DNA of 64,000 nt from Pseudomonas lurida (GCF_002563895.1 NZ_PDJB01000001.1:5067501-5131500); one strand, 5' to 3'; positions 47,294 to 56,535 are shown, numbered from the stretch's first letter. A program made the numbers and translations. The notes: generated by a model from the letters alone, not told the origin.

Positions 47294-47368
47294 AGCTGGC
47301 TTGCCTGCAATAGCATCACCGTGATGTGTCAGTCACACCGCGGCGATGTTATTGCAGGCAAGCCGGCT
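47294..47368. repeat. REP-like doublet (class B)
   Basis: Arms AGCTGGCTTGCCTGCAATA and the near-complement TATTGCAGGCAAGCCGGCT. It lies between convergent acvB and recJ. Confidence 0.85.
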
Positions 47369-47398
47369 CCCACATTGGCGTTGCGGTAAGCGTGAGCG

Positions 47399-49108
47399 CT
47401 AGCGCGGTTCGATATGCGCGATCATCAACTGCACGGTTTCATTGCCCCTAAACTCGTTCACATCCAGCTTGTAGGCCAATTCCACCCAACGCACAGTCGG
47501 GTTAGGCCAGACCTCACGGTCCACCCCAAAGGCAATGCCATCGAGCTTCACAGACCCGCACTCACTCTTGAGCACGACCTTCAAGTGCCGCTCGCCCACT
47601 ACGCGCTGTTCCACCAACTGAAAGACGCCGTGGAACAACGGCTCGGGAAAGTGCTGCCCCCAAGGCCCGGCATGCCGCAATGCACGGGCCAGCTCCAGAT
47701 GGAACTCTTCCACCGCCAGTGTGCCGTCGGACAGCAGCCGCCCGGTGAGGTCTTCTTCGCGCAGTTGCCGACGTACTTCAGCGTCAAACGCTTCGGCAAA
47801 CAGTGGGAAGTTTTCCTCAGGCAGTGTCAGGCCGGCCGCCATGGCGTGGCCGCCGTATTTGGCGATCAGGTTGGGGTGCTGACTCGCCACCACCGCCAGG
47901 GCATCACGGATATGAAACCCCTGCACAGAGCGGCCTGAGCCCTTGAGCAGGCCGTCACCGGCATCGGCGAAGGCGATGGTCGGGCGGAAATAGCGCTCTT
48001 TCATGCGCGACGCCAGAATCCCGATCACACCTTGGTGCCATTCCGGGTCGAACAGGCACAGGCCGTAAGGCATCGACTCCACCGGCAGGTCCTTGAGCTG
48101 GGCCAAGGCCTCACGCTGCATGCCTTGCTCAATGGATTTACGGTCCTGGTTCATGCCATCCAGTTGCGCGGCCATTTCACGGGCGGCGGCAACGTCGGTG
48201 GTGAGCAGGCATTCGATCCCCAGGCTCATGTCATCCAGGCGCCCGGCAGCATTCAGCCGCGGCCCGAGGATAAAGCCCAGGTCGGTGGAGGTGATACGTG
48301 CGGCATCGCGCTTGGCCACTTCAAGGATCGCCTTGATGCCCGGCCGCGCACGACCGGCGCGGATGCGCTCCAGGCCTTGATGCACCAGGATGCGGTTGTT
48401 GGCGTCCAGGGGCACCACGTCGGCGACGCTGCCCAGGGCGACCAGGTCGAGCAACTCGCCGATGTTGGGCTGGGGCGTGTTCTCGTACCAGCCCAAGCTG
48501 CGCAGGCGCGCCCGCAGGGCCATCAGCACGTAGAAGATCACGCCGACGCCGGCCAGGGCCTTGCTCGGAAACTCACAACCGGGTTGGTTCGGGTTGACGA
48601 TGGCATCCGCCGCCGGCAATTCATCGCCGGGCAAGTGGTGGTCGGTCACCAGCACTTGCAACCCCGCCGCTTTCGCCGCCGCCACGCCTTCGACGCTGGA
48701 GATGCCGTTGTCCACAGTGATCAGCAACTGCGGCTCGCGCTGCAGCGCCACTGCGACGATTTCAGGGGTCAGGCCGTAGCCGTATTCAAAGCGGTTGGGC
48801 ACCAGGTAGTCGACGTGCGCCGCACCGAGCAAGCGCAGGCCCAGGGTGCCTACCGTACTGGCGGTGGCGCCATCGGCGTCGAAGTCACCCACGATAAGGA
48901 TGCGCTGACGCTGCTCCAGCGCCGTCACCAGCAGGTCCACCGCCGCATCGATCCCCTTGAGCTGCTGATAGGGAATCAACCGCGCCAGGCTTTTGTCCAG
49001 CTCGGCCTCGGACTGCACCCCGCGTGCGGCGTAGAGACGGGTCAACAGCGGTGGCAGTTCACCGAGAAACGGCAGGACGGCAGGCAACGGGCGAGGATCA
49101 ATACGCAT
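47399..49108 (-). CDS. recJ: Single-stranded-DNA-specific exonuclease RecJ
   Basis: A 569-aa DHH-family 5'-3' ssDNA exonuclease for recombination and mismatch repair. Motifs: I IVGDFDADGATAS, II in ITVDNGISS, III VTDHHLPGDELP, and DHHA1 GGHAMAAGLTLPEENF. ATG at 49108. RecJ commonly clusters with xerD and dsbC; here those are about 6.7 kb away, separated by yaeQ to hom. Confidence 0.95.
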   Translation of the reverse strand: MRIDPRPLPAVLPFLGELPPLLTRLYAARGVQSEAELDKSLARLIPYQQLKGIDAAVDLLVTALEQRQRILIVGDFDADGATASTVGTLGLRLLGAAHVDYLVPNRFEYGYGLTPEIVAVALQREPQLLITVDNGISSVEGVAAAKAAGLQVLVTDHHLPGDELPAADAIVNPNQPGCEFPSKALAGVGVIFYVLMALRARLRSLGWYENTPQPNIGELLDLVALGSVADVVPLDANNRILVHQGLERIRAGRARPGIKAILEVAKRDAARITSTDLGFILGPRLNAAGRLDDMSLGIECLLTTDVAAAREMAAQLDGMNQDRKSIEQGMQREALAQLKDLPVESMPYGLCLFDPEWHQGVIGILASRMKERYFRPTIAFADAGDGLLKGSGRSVQGFHIRDALAVVASQHPNLIAKYGGHAMAAGLTLPEENFPLFAEAFDAEVRRQLREEDLTGRLLSDGTLAVEEFHLELARALRHAGPWGQHFPEPLFHGVFQLVEQRVVGERHLKVVLKSECGSVKLDGIAFGVDREVWPNPTVRWVELAYKLDVNEFRGNETVQLMIAHIEPR

Positions 49109-49178
49109 GGGGCGACGGGGGCTTCTCTTCTATTACAACGGTTAGACAACAAGGCTGAAAACGACACAGGCCAACTGA

Positions 49179-49200
49179 AGGCGCCGGCAAGCCGGTGCCT
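49179..49200 (-). terminator. Hairpin after yaeQ
   Basis: A 10-bp stem AGGCGCCGGC / GCCGGTGCCT (one G.T) with a 2-nt turn. The T-run is weak on the minus strand. It separates yaeQ from recJ. Confidence 0.55.
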
Positions 49201-49206
49201 GCAGGT

Positions 49207-49749
49207 TCAGCCGCGCTCGCCAACCAGCCATTGCAGTTGTACTTCGTGCTGGCCGCGATCATCAGTCACGAAGATCGTGCCTTCGCTGATCATTACGTCC
49301 CACTTGATGACACGCGGCATGTCCTTGGCCAGGGTCTCGAGGACTTCCTGGGGAACAGCGGCGATGTGTACGTTTTTCAGGTTATTGGCCACCGGTACCA
49401 CTTTGCCTTCCCACACACGCAGGCTGCCATAAGCCAGCAAGCTGGTGCGTTCGGTGCGGCGCGAGCACCAGGTGAGGCGGTCGGCATCGGGCTGGCCGAC
49501 TTCGATCCAGTGCAGGACCCGGTCATCCAGGCTTTTTTCCCACAGGGCTGGCTCGTCTACATCTGACAGGCCACGGCCGAACGCCAACTGCTCGTTGTAC
49601 CAGAGGGCGTAGGCCAACAGACGCACGGTCATGCGCTCTTCGGTTTCCGAAGGGTGGCGAGCGATGGTCTGCTTGACGCTCTCATACACCGAGCGGTCGA
49701 GGTCAGTGAGGTTGAGTTCGAATTTGTAGGTCGTGGACGGCTGGGCCAT
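49207..49749 (-). CDS. yaeQ: YaeQ family protein
   Basis: A 180-aa protein of the PD-(D/E)XK-like YaeQ fold. TYKFELNLTDLDRSVYESVKQTIARHPSETEERMTVRLLAYALW is the family N-terminus in two conserved blocks. LWEKSLDDRVLHWIEVGQPDADRL and WDVMISEGTIFVTDD follow. Its molecular function is uncertain. It is monocistronic by layout. Confidence 0.9.
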   Translation of the reverse strand: MAQPSTTYKFELNLTDLDRSVYESVKQTIARHPSETEERMTVRLLAYALWYNEQLAFGRGLSDVDEPALWEKSLDDRVLHWIEVGQPDADRLTWCSRRTERTSLLAYGSLRVWEGKVVPVANNLKNVHIAAVPQEVLETLAKDMPRVIKWDVMISEGTIFVTDDRGQHEVQLQWLVGERG

Positions 49750-49897
49750 GAACGGACTTCTAGAGACAGGGAAAGGCGGCCAGTCTAACCGATGGCGAGG
49801 CCATTCAACGAATCCTGCGCTGCATCATCCTTATCCCAGGGTTGCTCGCGTATGTTAAAAGGCATCACACCACCGCCCTGCGCAGACAAGGATACCC

Positions 49898-51097
49898 ATG
49901 TCGTTTAATGCCAAACCACTTGCCGGCCTGAAGGTCATCGAACTCGGCACCCTCATCGCGGGCCCGTTCGCCGCTCGTATCTGTGCGGAATTCGGCGCCG
50001 AGGTGATCAAGGTCGAATCGCCGGACGGCGGCGACCCCCTGCGCAAATGGCGCAAGCTGTACGAGGGCACTTCACTGTGGTGGTTCGTGCAGGCGCGCAA
50101 CAAGCAATCGCTGACGCTGAACCTCAAGCACCCGGACGGCCTGGCCATCCTCAAGCAATTGCTGGCGGACGCCGACATCCTGATCGAGAACTTCCGCCCC
50201 GGCGTGCTGGAAAAGCTCGGCCTAAGCTGGGAAACCCTGCACGCGCTCAACCCCAAGCTGGTGATGGTGCGCCTCTCCGGTTTCGGCCAGACCGGTCCGA
50301 TGAAAGACCAGCCAGGGTTCGGGGCGGTGGGTGAGTCCATGGGCGGCCTGCGTTACATCACCGGTTTCGAAGACCGCCCGCCGGTGCGCACCGGCATTTC
50401 CATTGGCGATTCGATTGCTGCGTTGTGGGCGGTGATCGGTGCGCTGATGGCGCTGCGTCATCGCGAGGTCAACGGCGGCCTGGGCCAGGTGGTGGATGTG
50501 GCACTGTATGAAGCCATCTTCGCCATGATGGAAAGCATGATCCCGGAGTTCGACGTGTTCGGCTTCATTCGCGAACGCACCGGCAACATCATGCCCGGCA
50601 TCACACCGTCCTCGATCCACACCAGCGCCGATGGCAAGCATGTGCAGATCGGCGCCAACGGCGATGCGATCTTCAAGCGTTTCATGTCCGCCATTGGCCG
50701 CGAAGACTTGGCCAATGACCCGGGACTAAGCAGTAATGACGGGCGCGACAGCCGCCGTGACGAGCTGTATGGGGTGATTGATCGCTGGGTGAATTCGTTG
50801 CCGCTGGAGCAGGTGGTCGACCTGCTGAATAAAGCCCAAGTGCCTGCCAGCCGGATCTACAGTGCCGAGGACATGCTCGGTGACCCGCAATTTCTCGCCA
50901 GGGAAATGTTCCTCAAGGCCCAGCTTCCCGACGGCAAAGACTTCAAGATGCCGGGCATCGTGCCCAAGCTCTCGGACACGCCGGGCAGCTGCGAATGGGT
51001 GGGGCCACAGTTGGGCGAACACAACAGCGCGGTGCTGGGCGGGCTCGGTTATGACGCTGCCGCCATTGCGCGTTTGCGCGAGGAAGGCGCGATCTGA
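49898..51097 (+). CDS. CaiB/BaiF family III CoA-transferase
   Basis: A 399-aa cytoplasmic enzyme that moves CoA between acyl groups. LKVIELGTLIAGPFAARICAEFGAEVIKVE and RNKQSLTLNLKHPDG are the family start. NFRPGVLEKLGLSWETL and LVMVRLSGFGQTGP surround the active site. The likely catalytic Asp lies in VDVALYEAIFAMMESM. AAGGA precedes the ATG. It is coupled by a one-nt overlap to the binding-protein-like gene. The acid substrate is unknown. Confidence 0.9.
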   Translation: MSFNAKPLAGLKVIELGTLIAGPFAARICAEFGAEVIKVESPDGGDPLRKWRKLYEGTSLWWFVQARNKQSLTLNLKHPDGLAILKQLLADADILIENFRPGVLEKLGLSWETLHALNPKLVMVRLSGFGQTGPMKDQPGFGAVGESMGGLRYITGFEDRPPVRTGISIGDSIAALWAVIGALMALRHREVNGGLGQVVDVALYEAIFAMMESMIPEFDVFGFIRERTGNIMPGITPSSIHTSADGKHVQIGANGDAIFKRFMSAIGREDLANDPGLSSNDGRDSRRDELYGVIDRWVNSLPLEQVVDLLNKAQVPASRIYSAEDMLGDPQFLAREMFLKAQLPDGKDFKMPGIVPKLSDTPGSCEWVGPQLGEHNSAVLGGLGYDAAAIARLREEGAI

Positions 51098-51972
51098 TGG
51101 CTCGTCGGCTCGTTCAGCTATGCCTCAGCCTCCTGCTCGCCTGCGGCTGGCCCCTGACGGCCAGCGCTGAAGACACGCTGATCTGGCTAGTGCGTGACCT
51201 GCCACCCCTGACCATTTTCGAAGGCCCACGCAAAGGCCAGGGTGCCCTGGACCAACTGCTACCGAGACTGATCGAACGCCTGCCGGAATATCGGCACCAG
51301 GTGCTGCACGTCAACCGCGCGCGGGGCACGCAAATGTTGCGCGATCCCGCCTCGTTCACCTGTGATCCCTCGCTGCTGTGGACGCCGGAACGGGCCACGT
51401 ACGTGGTGTTTTCTCGCCAGGCACTCGTCGTCCCCAGTAATGGCGTCACGATTCGGCGCAGCCAGCAGGACGCAATGGCGCCGTTTATCGTGGACGGCCA
51501 GTTCGATCTACAGGCTTTTCTCGACACCCCAGGAGCGCGCGTGGGTGCCACTGCAGAACGCAGCTATGGTCCGGCTATTGATGAGCGGCTTAAACACGCC
51601 GACGCGCACAAGCTGGCGCTCCATTACGGCAATGACGCCCTAGGCAGCTTGCTGCAAATGCAGCGCCTGGGGCGGCTCGAGGCGGTGTTGGGTTACTGGC
51701 CGGAAATCCGCTACCACTCGCTGCAACAAGGGATCGCTGCCGATGACCTGAGTTTTTACCCGATCAAAGGCACGGCCCTCTACCAACGCACGCATATTGC
51801 CTGCTCGGATACCGCCCAGGGGCGCCGAGCGATTGCACGAATCGACCAGGTGCTGCGCGACCTCCCTCTGGAAGACGCGCAGCAGACCTACGCCACATGG
51901 TTGGATCCGGTCATGCGCGAACAGTACCTGCGCGACACCCCGCACTTTTTTCAGGACTCGCCAGAACCGTGA
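51097..51972 (+). CDS. Periplasmic solute-binding-like protein (TIGR02285 type)
   Basis: A 291-aa secreted protein. The signal peptide is about residues 1-24 (LVQLCLSLLLACGWPLTASA), followed by a bacterial extracellular binding-protein family-3-like fold (IWLVRDLPPLTIFEGPRKGQGALD, ARVGATAERSYGPAIDERL). It has no adjacent permease or ATPase. The stop/start overlap TGATG with the CoA-transferase suggests coupling, possibly only positional. Ligand unknown. Confidence 0.78.
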   Translation: MARRLVQLCLSLLLACGWPLTASAEDTLIWLVRDLPPLTIFEGPRKGQGALDQLLPRLIERLPEYRHQVLHVNRARGTQMLRDPASFTCDPSLLWTPERATYVVFSRQALVVPSNGVTIRRSQQDAMAPFIVDGQFDLQAFLDTPGARVGATAERSYGPAIDERLKHADAHKLALHYGNDALGSLLQMQRLGRLEAVLGYWPEIRYHSLQQGIAADDLSFYPIKGTALYQRTHIACSDTAQGRRAIARIDQVLRDLPLEDAQQTYATWLDPVMREQYLRDTPHFFQDSPEP

Positions 51973-51984
51973 CAAATCGCGGGC

Positions 51985-52023
51985 AAAAAGAAACCCCGAA
52001 GCGTGGGGAGACACTTCAGGGTT
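51985..52023 (-). terminator. Rho-independent terminator of the DUF3509 gene
   Basis: A 10-bp stem AACCCTGAAG / CTTCGGGGTT (one wobble) on the minus strand with a 12-nt loop and TTTCTTTTT tail. Confidence 0.85.
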
Positions 52024-52142
52024 AAACGTGGCCTACAAAGACCAGTACAACAAGGCACAAACACCGGAGCACAATGTTTGCTCTTGCTGTTACGAAATCT
52101 GACCGGCCACGTTGTAGGAAGTTTCCACACTTAAACAATTCT

Positions 52143-52427
52143 TCATGCGACGGCGGTGCTGCGGGTCTGGGCAGCGTTGCGCAAGGCGGCGATGACCGAG
52201 GGTTCCAGGCGCCCTTCGGCAATCTTGATGTCGCGCAACAGGCAATCCACCACATCCACCAGTACGCGTTTATCCATCAATTGTGCGCGATCGACTTCAC
52301 GTTCGACCACGATCGCGCCGGCAGGATTCTTCACGGTTACCAGGCATTCGTCCTGCACACCAGAGGTGGTCAGCGTAACCTGATAAGGGCTCAGTGCTTC
52401 TTCGAGCAATAGGCTGATACTTTCCAT
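52143..52427 (-). CDS. DUF3509 family protein
   Basis: A 94-aa small soluble protein. ISLLLEEALSPYQVTLTTSG, GAIVVEREVDRAQLMDKRVLVDVVDCLLRDI and an Ala-rich end are DUF3509 features; the family is restricted largely to Pseudomonas. The ATG at 52427 is chosen. It has its own terminator; function unknown. Confidence 0.8.
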   Translation of the reverse strand: MESISLLLEEALSPYQVTLTTSGVQDECLVTVKNPAGAIVVEREVDRAQLMDKRVLVDVVDCLLRDIKIAEGRLEPSVIAALRNAAQTRSTAVA

Positions 52428-52800
52428 CTCGATCACCACTCAATAGTTCGGGAACAATCGTTTCAACGGGAGCTGCATCTATCCTAAGTGACTGTTTGGG
52501 ACGTAGGAAAGTTCGCTTTATCGTCTTTATGGGGCCGTCAGGGAGTGACTTGGACCAGCATGCGCTTGCAACATGACAACGAAAAAACGGCCGCGCATAA
52601 GTGCTTACCCAATGGGCGACGGTCTTCGGGTTTTCCGGGCGCTGAGACCGAAGGTCAATCCTGCACGCGGTGGGCGCTGATCACTTTGCCGTGCAGGCAG
52701 GAGCGCAGGTATCGCGACAGGCCTGTAGGCCGCAGTGGGCAGCGTAATCGTCGTCGCTCAGAAACTATGCAGCACCCCTCGATCGAGCCTGCCTGATACG
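52428..52800. other. Intergenic region without a supported gene
   Basis: The stretch between the DUF3509 start and the thrC terminator holds short ORFs in both directions with poor coding character. No clear promoter or known RNA family is recognised. The terminator at its right end would also end a plus-strand transcript, so a small RNA is possible. Confidence 0.4.
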
Positions 52801-52840
52801 AAAAACGCCGCTGACCCAAGGAAGGGAGAGCGGCGTTTTT
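52801..52840. terminator. Strong symmetric terminator of thrC
   Basis: A perfect 12-bp stem, AAAAACGCCGCT / AGCGGCGTTTTT, with a 16-nt loop. A-tract and T-tract flanks make it active on both strands. Confidence 0.92.
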
Positions 52841-52856
52841 ATTTACGCAATTTGCC

Positions 52857-54266
52857 TTACAACGGCTTACCACGGTTGCCATGCTGGCTCACAAACGCCT
52901 GCACGGCCTTCAGGTCATTGGCCAATACGGTGCAACGTTCTTCACGCTCGAACAGGTCTGCCAGGTGCACCGGCAATTCCAGCGCCTTGCCAACGCCGGC
53001 CTTCTCCACCGCCTCCGGGAATTTCACCGGGTGGGCCGTACCGAGGATCACCATCGGGATGTCCAGGCTGCGACGGCATTCGCGCGCGGCCTTCACACCG
53101 ATGGCGGTGTGCGGATCGAGCAGCTCACCGGTCTGGGCGTAGACGTCTGCGATGGTTTCGCAGGTCTGTGCGTCGTCCACGGCCAGTGAGTCAAACAGCT
53201 TGCGGGTTTCGGTCCAGCGCTCTTCGTCAACACTGAAGCCGCCACCGCTCTTGAAGGTGTCCATCAGGCCGGCAATGGCCGCGCCGTTACGACCGTGCAT
53301 GTCGAACAGCAGGCGCTCGAAGTTCGAGGAAACCATGATGTCCATGGACGGCGAAAGGGTCGCGTGCAGGGTTTCCTTGACGTACTGGTTGCCGCTCATG
53401 AAGCGGTGCAGGATGTCGTTGCGGTTGGTGGCGACGATCAGCTGGTTGATCGGCAGGCCCATGTTGCGCGCCAGGTAACCGGCGAAAATGTCGCCGAAGT
53501 TGCCGGTCGGCACCGAGAACGATACCGAACGCGCCGGCCCGCCCAACTGCAGCGAGGCATGGAAGTAGTAGACGATCTGGGCCATGATCCGCGCCCAGTT
53601 GATCGAGTTCACCGCCACCAGGCGCGTGCCTTTCAGGAAGCTCTGGTCAGCGAAGCTGTTCTTGACCATTTCCTGGCAGTCATCGAAATTGCCTTCGATG
53701 GCGATGTTGTGGATGTTCTCGCCAAAAATGGTGGTCATCTGGCGACGCTGCACTTCCGACACGCGCTTGTGGGGGTGCAGGATGAAGATGTCGACGTTTT
53801 CGCAGTGCTTGCAGCCTTCGATGGCAGCCGAGCCGGTATCACCGGAGGTGGCGCCAATGATCACCACGCGCTCGCCGCGCTTCTCCAGCACGTAGTCCAG
53901 CAAACGACCCAGCAGTTGCAGGGCGAAGTCCTTGAACGCCAGGGTCGGGCCGTGAAACAGCTCCAGTACCCATTCGTTGCCGTTCAGCTGACGCAGCGGC
54001 GCGATGGCGTTGTGGGAAAATACGCCGTAGGTCTCTTCCAGAATCTTTTTGAAGTCCGCATCCGGGATGCTGCCGGTGACGAACGGGCGCATCACCCGGA
54101 AAGCCAACTCGTGGTACGGCAGGCCGGCCCACGAAGCGATTTCTTCCTGGGTGAAGCGTGGCAGGTTTTCCGGCACGTACAGGCCGCCGTCGGTGGCAAG
54201 GCCTGCCAGCAGGACGTCTTCGAAATTCAGGGCCGGTGCCTGGCCGCGGGTGCTGATATAGCGCAT
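52857..54266 (-). CDS. thrC: Threonine synthase
   Basis: A 469-aa PLP enzyme converting O-phosphohomoserine to threonine. The N-terminal MRYISTRGQ is typical. The PLP lysine is in GPTLAFKDFALQ and the phosphate-binding loop in GATSGDTGSAAIEGC. The C-terminal GTAHPVKFPEAVEKA is conserved. It follows hom in the leftward threonine unit, separated by a repeat-rich spacer of about 100 bp. Confidence 0.96.
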   Translation of the reverse strand: MRYISTRGQAPALNFEDVLLAGLATDGGLYVPENLPRFTQEEIASWAGLPYHELAFRVMRPFVTGSIPDADFKKILEETYGVFSHNAIAPLRQLNGNEWVLELFHGPTLAFKDFALQLLGRLLDYVLEKRGERVVIIGATSGDTGSAAIEGCKHCENVDIFILHPHKRVSEVQRRQMTTIFGENIHNIAIEGNFDDCQEMVKNSFADQSFLKGTRLVAVNSINWARIMAQIVYYFHASLQLGGPARSVSFSVPTGNFGDIFAGYLARNMGLPINQLIVATNRNDILHRFMSGNQYVKETLHATLSPSMDIMVSSNFERLLFDMHGRNGAAIAGLMDTFKSGGGFSVDEERWTETRKLFDSLAVDDAQTCETIADVYAQTGELLDPHTAIGVKAARECRRSLDIPMVILGTAHPVKFPEAVEKAGVGKALELPVHLADLFEREERCTVLANDLKAVQAFVSQHGNRGKPL

Positions 54267-54288
54267 GAAAGCAAACCTTTGGTTTGGG

Positions 54289-54366
54289 CTGCAAGCTGTA
54301 AGCTAAAAGCTGCAAGTTAGAGCAGATCTGCTTTTACTTGCAGCTTGCAGCTAGGCGCTTGCAGCT
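54289..54366. repeat. AGCTTGCAGC-type inverted repeat between hom and thrC
   Basis: Repeated units of GCTGCAAGCT and CTTGCAGCTTGCAGCT face each other around GCAGATCTGC. The unit recurs at least five times in 78 bp. It is not related to the REP classes of this window. Confidence 0.75.
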
Positions 54367-54369
54367 AAA

Positions 54370-55674
54370 TTAATTTAGATGCTCGACACGAATCCGGACG
54401 ACCGGCCCAACCACGCCTTGGAGCGCTTCGAGAGCCCGAATCGCATCGTTGATGTGCTGCTCGAGCACGCGGTGGGTCAGCAGGATCATCGGCACCTGGC
54501 CGTTCTGCTCCTCGACTTCCTTCTGCATGATCGACTCGATGTTGATCCCACGCTCAGACAGGATACTGGCGACCTGGGCCAACACGCCCGGATGATCCTG
54601 GGCCTGGATGCGCAGGTAGTAGGCGCTTTCACAGGCTTCGATCGGCAGGATCGGGTGCGCCGACAGCGAATCCGGCTGGAAGGCCAGGTGCGGTACGCGG
54701 TTTTCCGGGTCGCTGGTCATGGCGCGAACCACGTCCACCAGGTCGGCGATCACCGACGAAGCGGTCGGCTCCATGCCGGCACCGGCGCCGTAGAACAGCG
54801 TCGAACCAGCAGCGTCACCGTTGACCATCACGGCATTCATCACGCCATTGACGTTGGCGATCAGGCGGTCGGCCGGGATCAGCGTCGGGTGCACACGCAA
54901 CTCGATACCGGCCGGGGTGCTGCGCGCCACGCCCAGGTGCTTGATGCGGTAGCCCAGGGCTTCGGCGTAGTTCACGTCGGCGGTGGTCAGCTTGGTGATG
55001 CCTTCGGTGTAGGCCTTGTCGAACTGCAGCGGAATACCAAAGGCGATGGACGCCAGAATGGTCAGTTTGTGCGCTGCATCGATGCCTTCCACGTCGAAGG
55101 TCGGATCGGCTTCGGCATAACCCAGGGCCTGGGCTTCGGCCAGCACGTCTTCGAAGGTGCGGCCCTTCTCGCGCATTTCGGTGAGGATGAAGTTACCGGT
55201 GCCGTTGATGATGCCGGCCACCCAGTTGATACGGTTGGCAGACAGGCCTTCACGGATGGCCTTGATCACCGGGATACCACCGGCCACAGCAGCTTCGAAC
55301 GCGACGATCACGCCCTTCTCACGCGCCTTGGCGAAGATCTCGTTGCCGTGCACAGCGATCAGCGCCTTGTTGGCAGTGACCACGTGCTTGCCGTTCTCGA
55401 TGGCCTTGAGTACCAGCTCGCGGGCCACGGTGTAGCCGCCCACCAGCTCGATGACGATATCGATTTCAGGGTTCGTGGCAACGGCGAACACATCGTTGGT
55501 AATCGCAATACCGGTCGTTTGGAACTGAGGCTTTGGCGAACGCGTGGCAATTTGCGCCACTTCAATCCCACGCCCTGCACGGCGGGAAATTTCCTCAGCG
55601 TTACGCTGAAGCACGTTAAAGGTGCCGCCACCGACGGTCCCTAACCCACAGATGCCTACTTTGACCGGTTTCAC
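54370..55674 (-). CDS. hom: Homoserine dehydrogenase
   Basis: A 434-aa enzyme reducing aspartate-semialdehyde to homoserine. Rossmann motif VGICGLGTVGGGTFNVL, catalytic-domain ANKALIAVHGNEIF and FEAAVAGGIPVIKAIREGLSAN, and a C-terminal ACT domain (HPGVLAQVASILSERGINIE) for feedback by threonine. GGGGAG is correctly spaced for the GTG at 55674, not for the ATG five codons upstream. Three stacked hairpins occupy its leader. Confidence 0.95.
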   Translation of the reverse strand: MKPVKVGICGLGTVGGGTFNVLQRNAEEISRRAGRGIEVAQIATRSPKPQFQTTGIAITNDVFAVATNPEIDIVIELVGGYTVARELVLKAIENGKHVVTANKALIAVHGNEIFAKAREKGVIVAFEAAVAGGIPVIKAIREGLSANRINWVAGIINGTGNFILTEMREKGRTFEDVLAEAQALGYAEADPTFDVEGIDAAHKLTILASIAFGIPLQFDKAYTEGITKLTTADVNYAEALGYRIKHLGVARSTPAGIELRVHPTLIPADRLIANVNGVMNAVMVNGDAAGSTLFYGAGAGMEPTASSVIADLVDVVRAMTSDPENRVPHLAFQPDSLSAHPILPIEACESAYYLRIQAQDHPGVLAQVASILSERGINIESIMQKEVEEQNGQVPMILLTHRVLEQHINDAIRALEALQGVVGPVVRIRVEHLN

Positions 55675-55692
55675 TGAAGAACTCCCCATGAA

Positions 55693-55776
55693 ACGGCCGA
55701 CGCTAGGTCGGCCGTGGAAAACAGCCGCACAACTGCGGCTTTCAATTAATGGCCCGTCGACTTATCCACGGGCCAT
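55693..55776 (-). terminator. Three tandem hairpins between dsbC and hom
   Basis: Stems: 55749-55776 (ATGGCCCGT / ACGGGCCAT), 55723-55740 (AGCCGCA / TGCGGCT, followed by GTTTT on the minus strand), and 55693-55715 (ACGGCCGAC / GTCGGCCGT). The middle one resembles a terminator. The last ends 6 nt before the hom ribosome site. Confidence 0.65.
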
Positions 55777-55803
55777 GATCGTCAAAGGTTCGACGATGCT
55801 GGT

Positions 55804-56535
55804 TTATTTGGCACTCAGCGCCAGTTTGGCAACTTGTGGCGCCGGCTGGTAGCCCGGAATCACTTGGCCGTCAGCCAAAACGATGGCCGGTGTACCGTTC
55901 ACGCCGATCGACTGGCCCAGGGCGAACTGCTTGGAAACCGGGTTGGCGCACTTGGCGGCCTTGATTTCCTTGCCATCGACCATCTTGTCCATGGCCGCTT
56001 TCTTGTCGGCCGAGCACCATACGGCTTGCAGCTGCTCGTCACCCGGCGAGCCCAAGCCCTGGCGTGGGAACGCGACGTAGCGTACTTCCACGCCCAGTTT
56101 GTTCAGCGCCGGCACTTCGGCATGCAGCTTGTGGCAGTACGGGCAGGTGGTGTCGGTGAACACGGTGATGTGGGTCTTGGTCTCGCCAATGGCCGGGTAC
56201 ACCACGGTTTCAGCCACCGGGATGCCGTTGATCAGCTTGGACACGCCCAGGCGCTCGGCCTTCTCGGTCAGGTTGACCGGCTTGCCGTCCTTCAACTGGA
56301 ACAGATAACCCTGGACGATGTACTGGCCGTCGGCACTGGCGTACAGCACGCGGCTGCCCTTGAGCTTGACTTCATACAGGCCGGCCATCGGGCTGGCGCT
56401 GATGCTTTCGATCGGGGTGTCGAGCTGCAGGTTCGCCAGGCTCTTGCGGATGGTCTGCTCGGCCGCATCATCGGCGATCGCAAAGGTGGAAACCAACGCA
56501 ATGGCTGCGGCGGCAATAATCTGGGTCAAGCGCAT
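55804..56535 (-). CDS. dsbC: Thiol:disulfide interchange protein DsbC
   Basis: A 243-aa periplasmic disulfide isomerase. Signal peptide about residues 1-21 (IIAAAAIALVSTFAIA), N-terminal dimerisation domain, then a thioredoxin-like domain with CPYC at 131-134 and cis-Pro in GVNGTPAIVLADG. A second cysteine pair (CSADKK, AKCANP) is structural. AGGAG precedes the ATG at 56535. It is downstream of xerD, the conserved order. Confidence 0.94.
   Translation of the reverse strand: MRLTQIIAAAAIALVSTFAIADDAAEQTIRKSLANLQLDTPIESISASPMAGLYEVKLKGSRVLYASADGQYIVQGYLFQLKDGKPVNLTEKAERLGVSKLINGIPVAETVVYPAIGETKTHITVFTDTTCPYCHKLHAEVPALNKLGVEVRYVAFPRQGLGSPGDEQLQAVWCSADKKAAMDKMVDGKEIKAAKCANPVSKQFALGQSIGVNGTPAIVLADGQVIPGYQPAPQVAKLALSAK

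Noticed and set aside
52488..52796. A 102-aa plus-strand ORF in the DUF3509-thrC spacer
   Set aside because: No ribosome site, odd composition and no recognisable domain; treated as noise.
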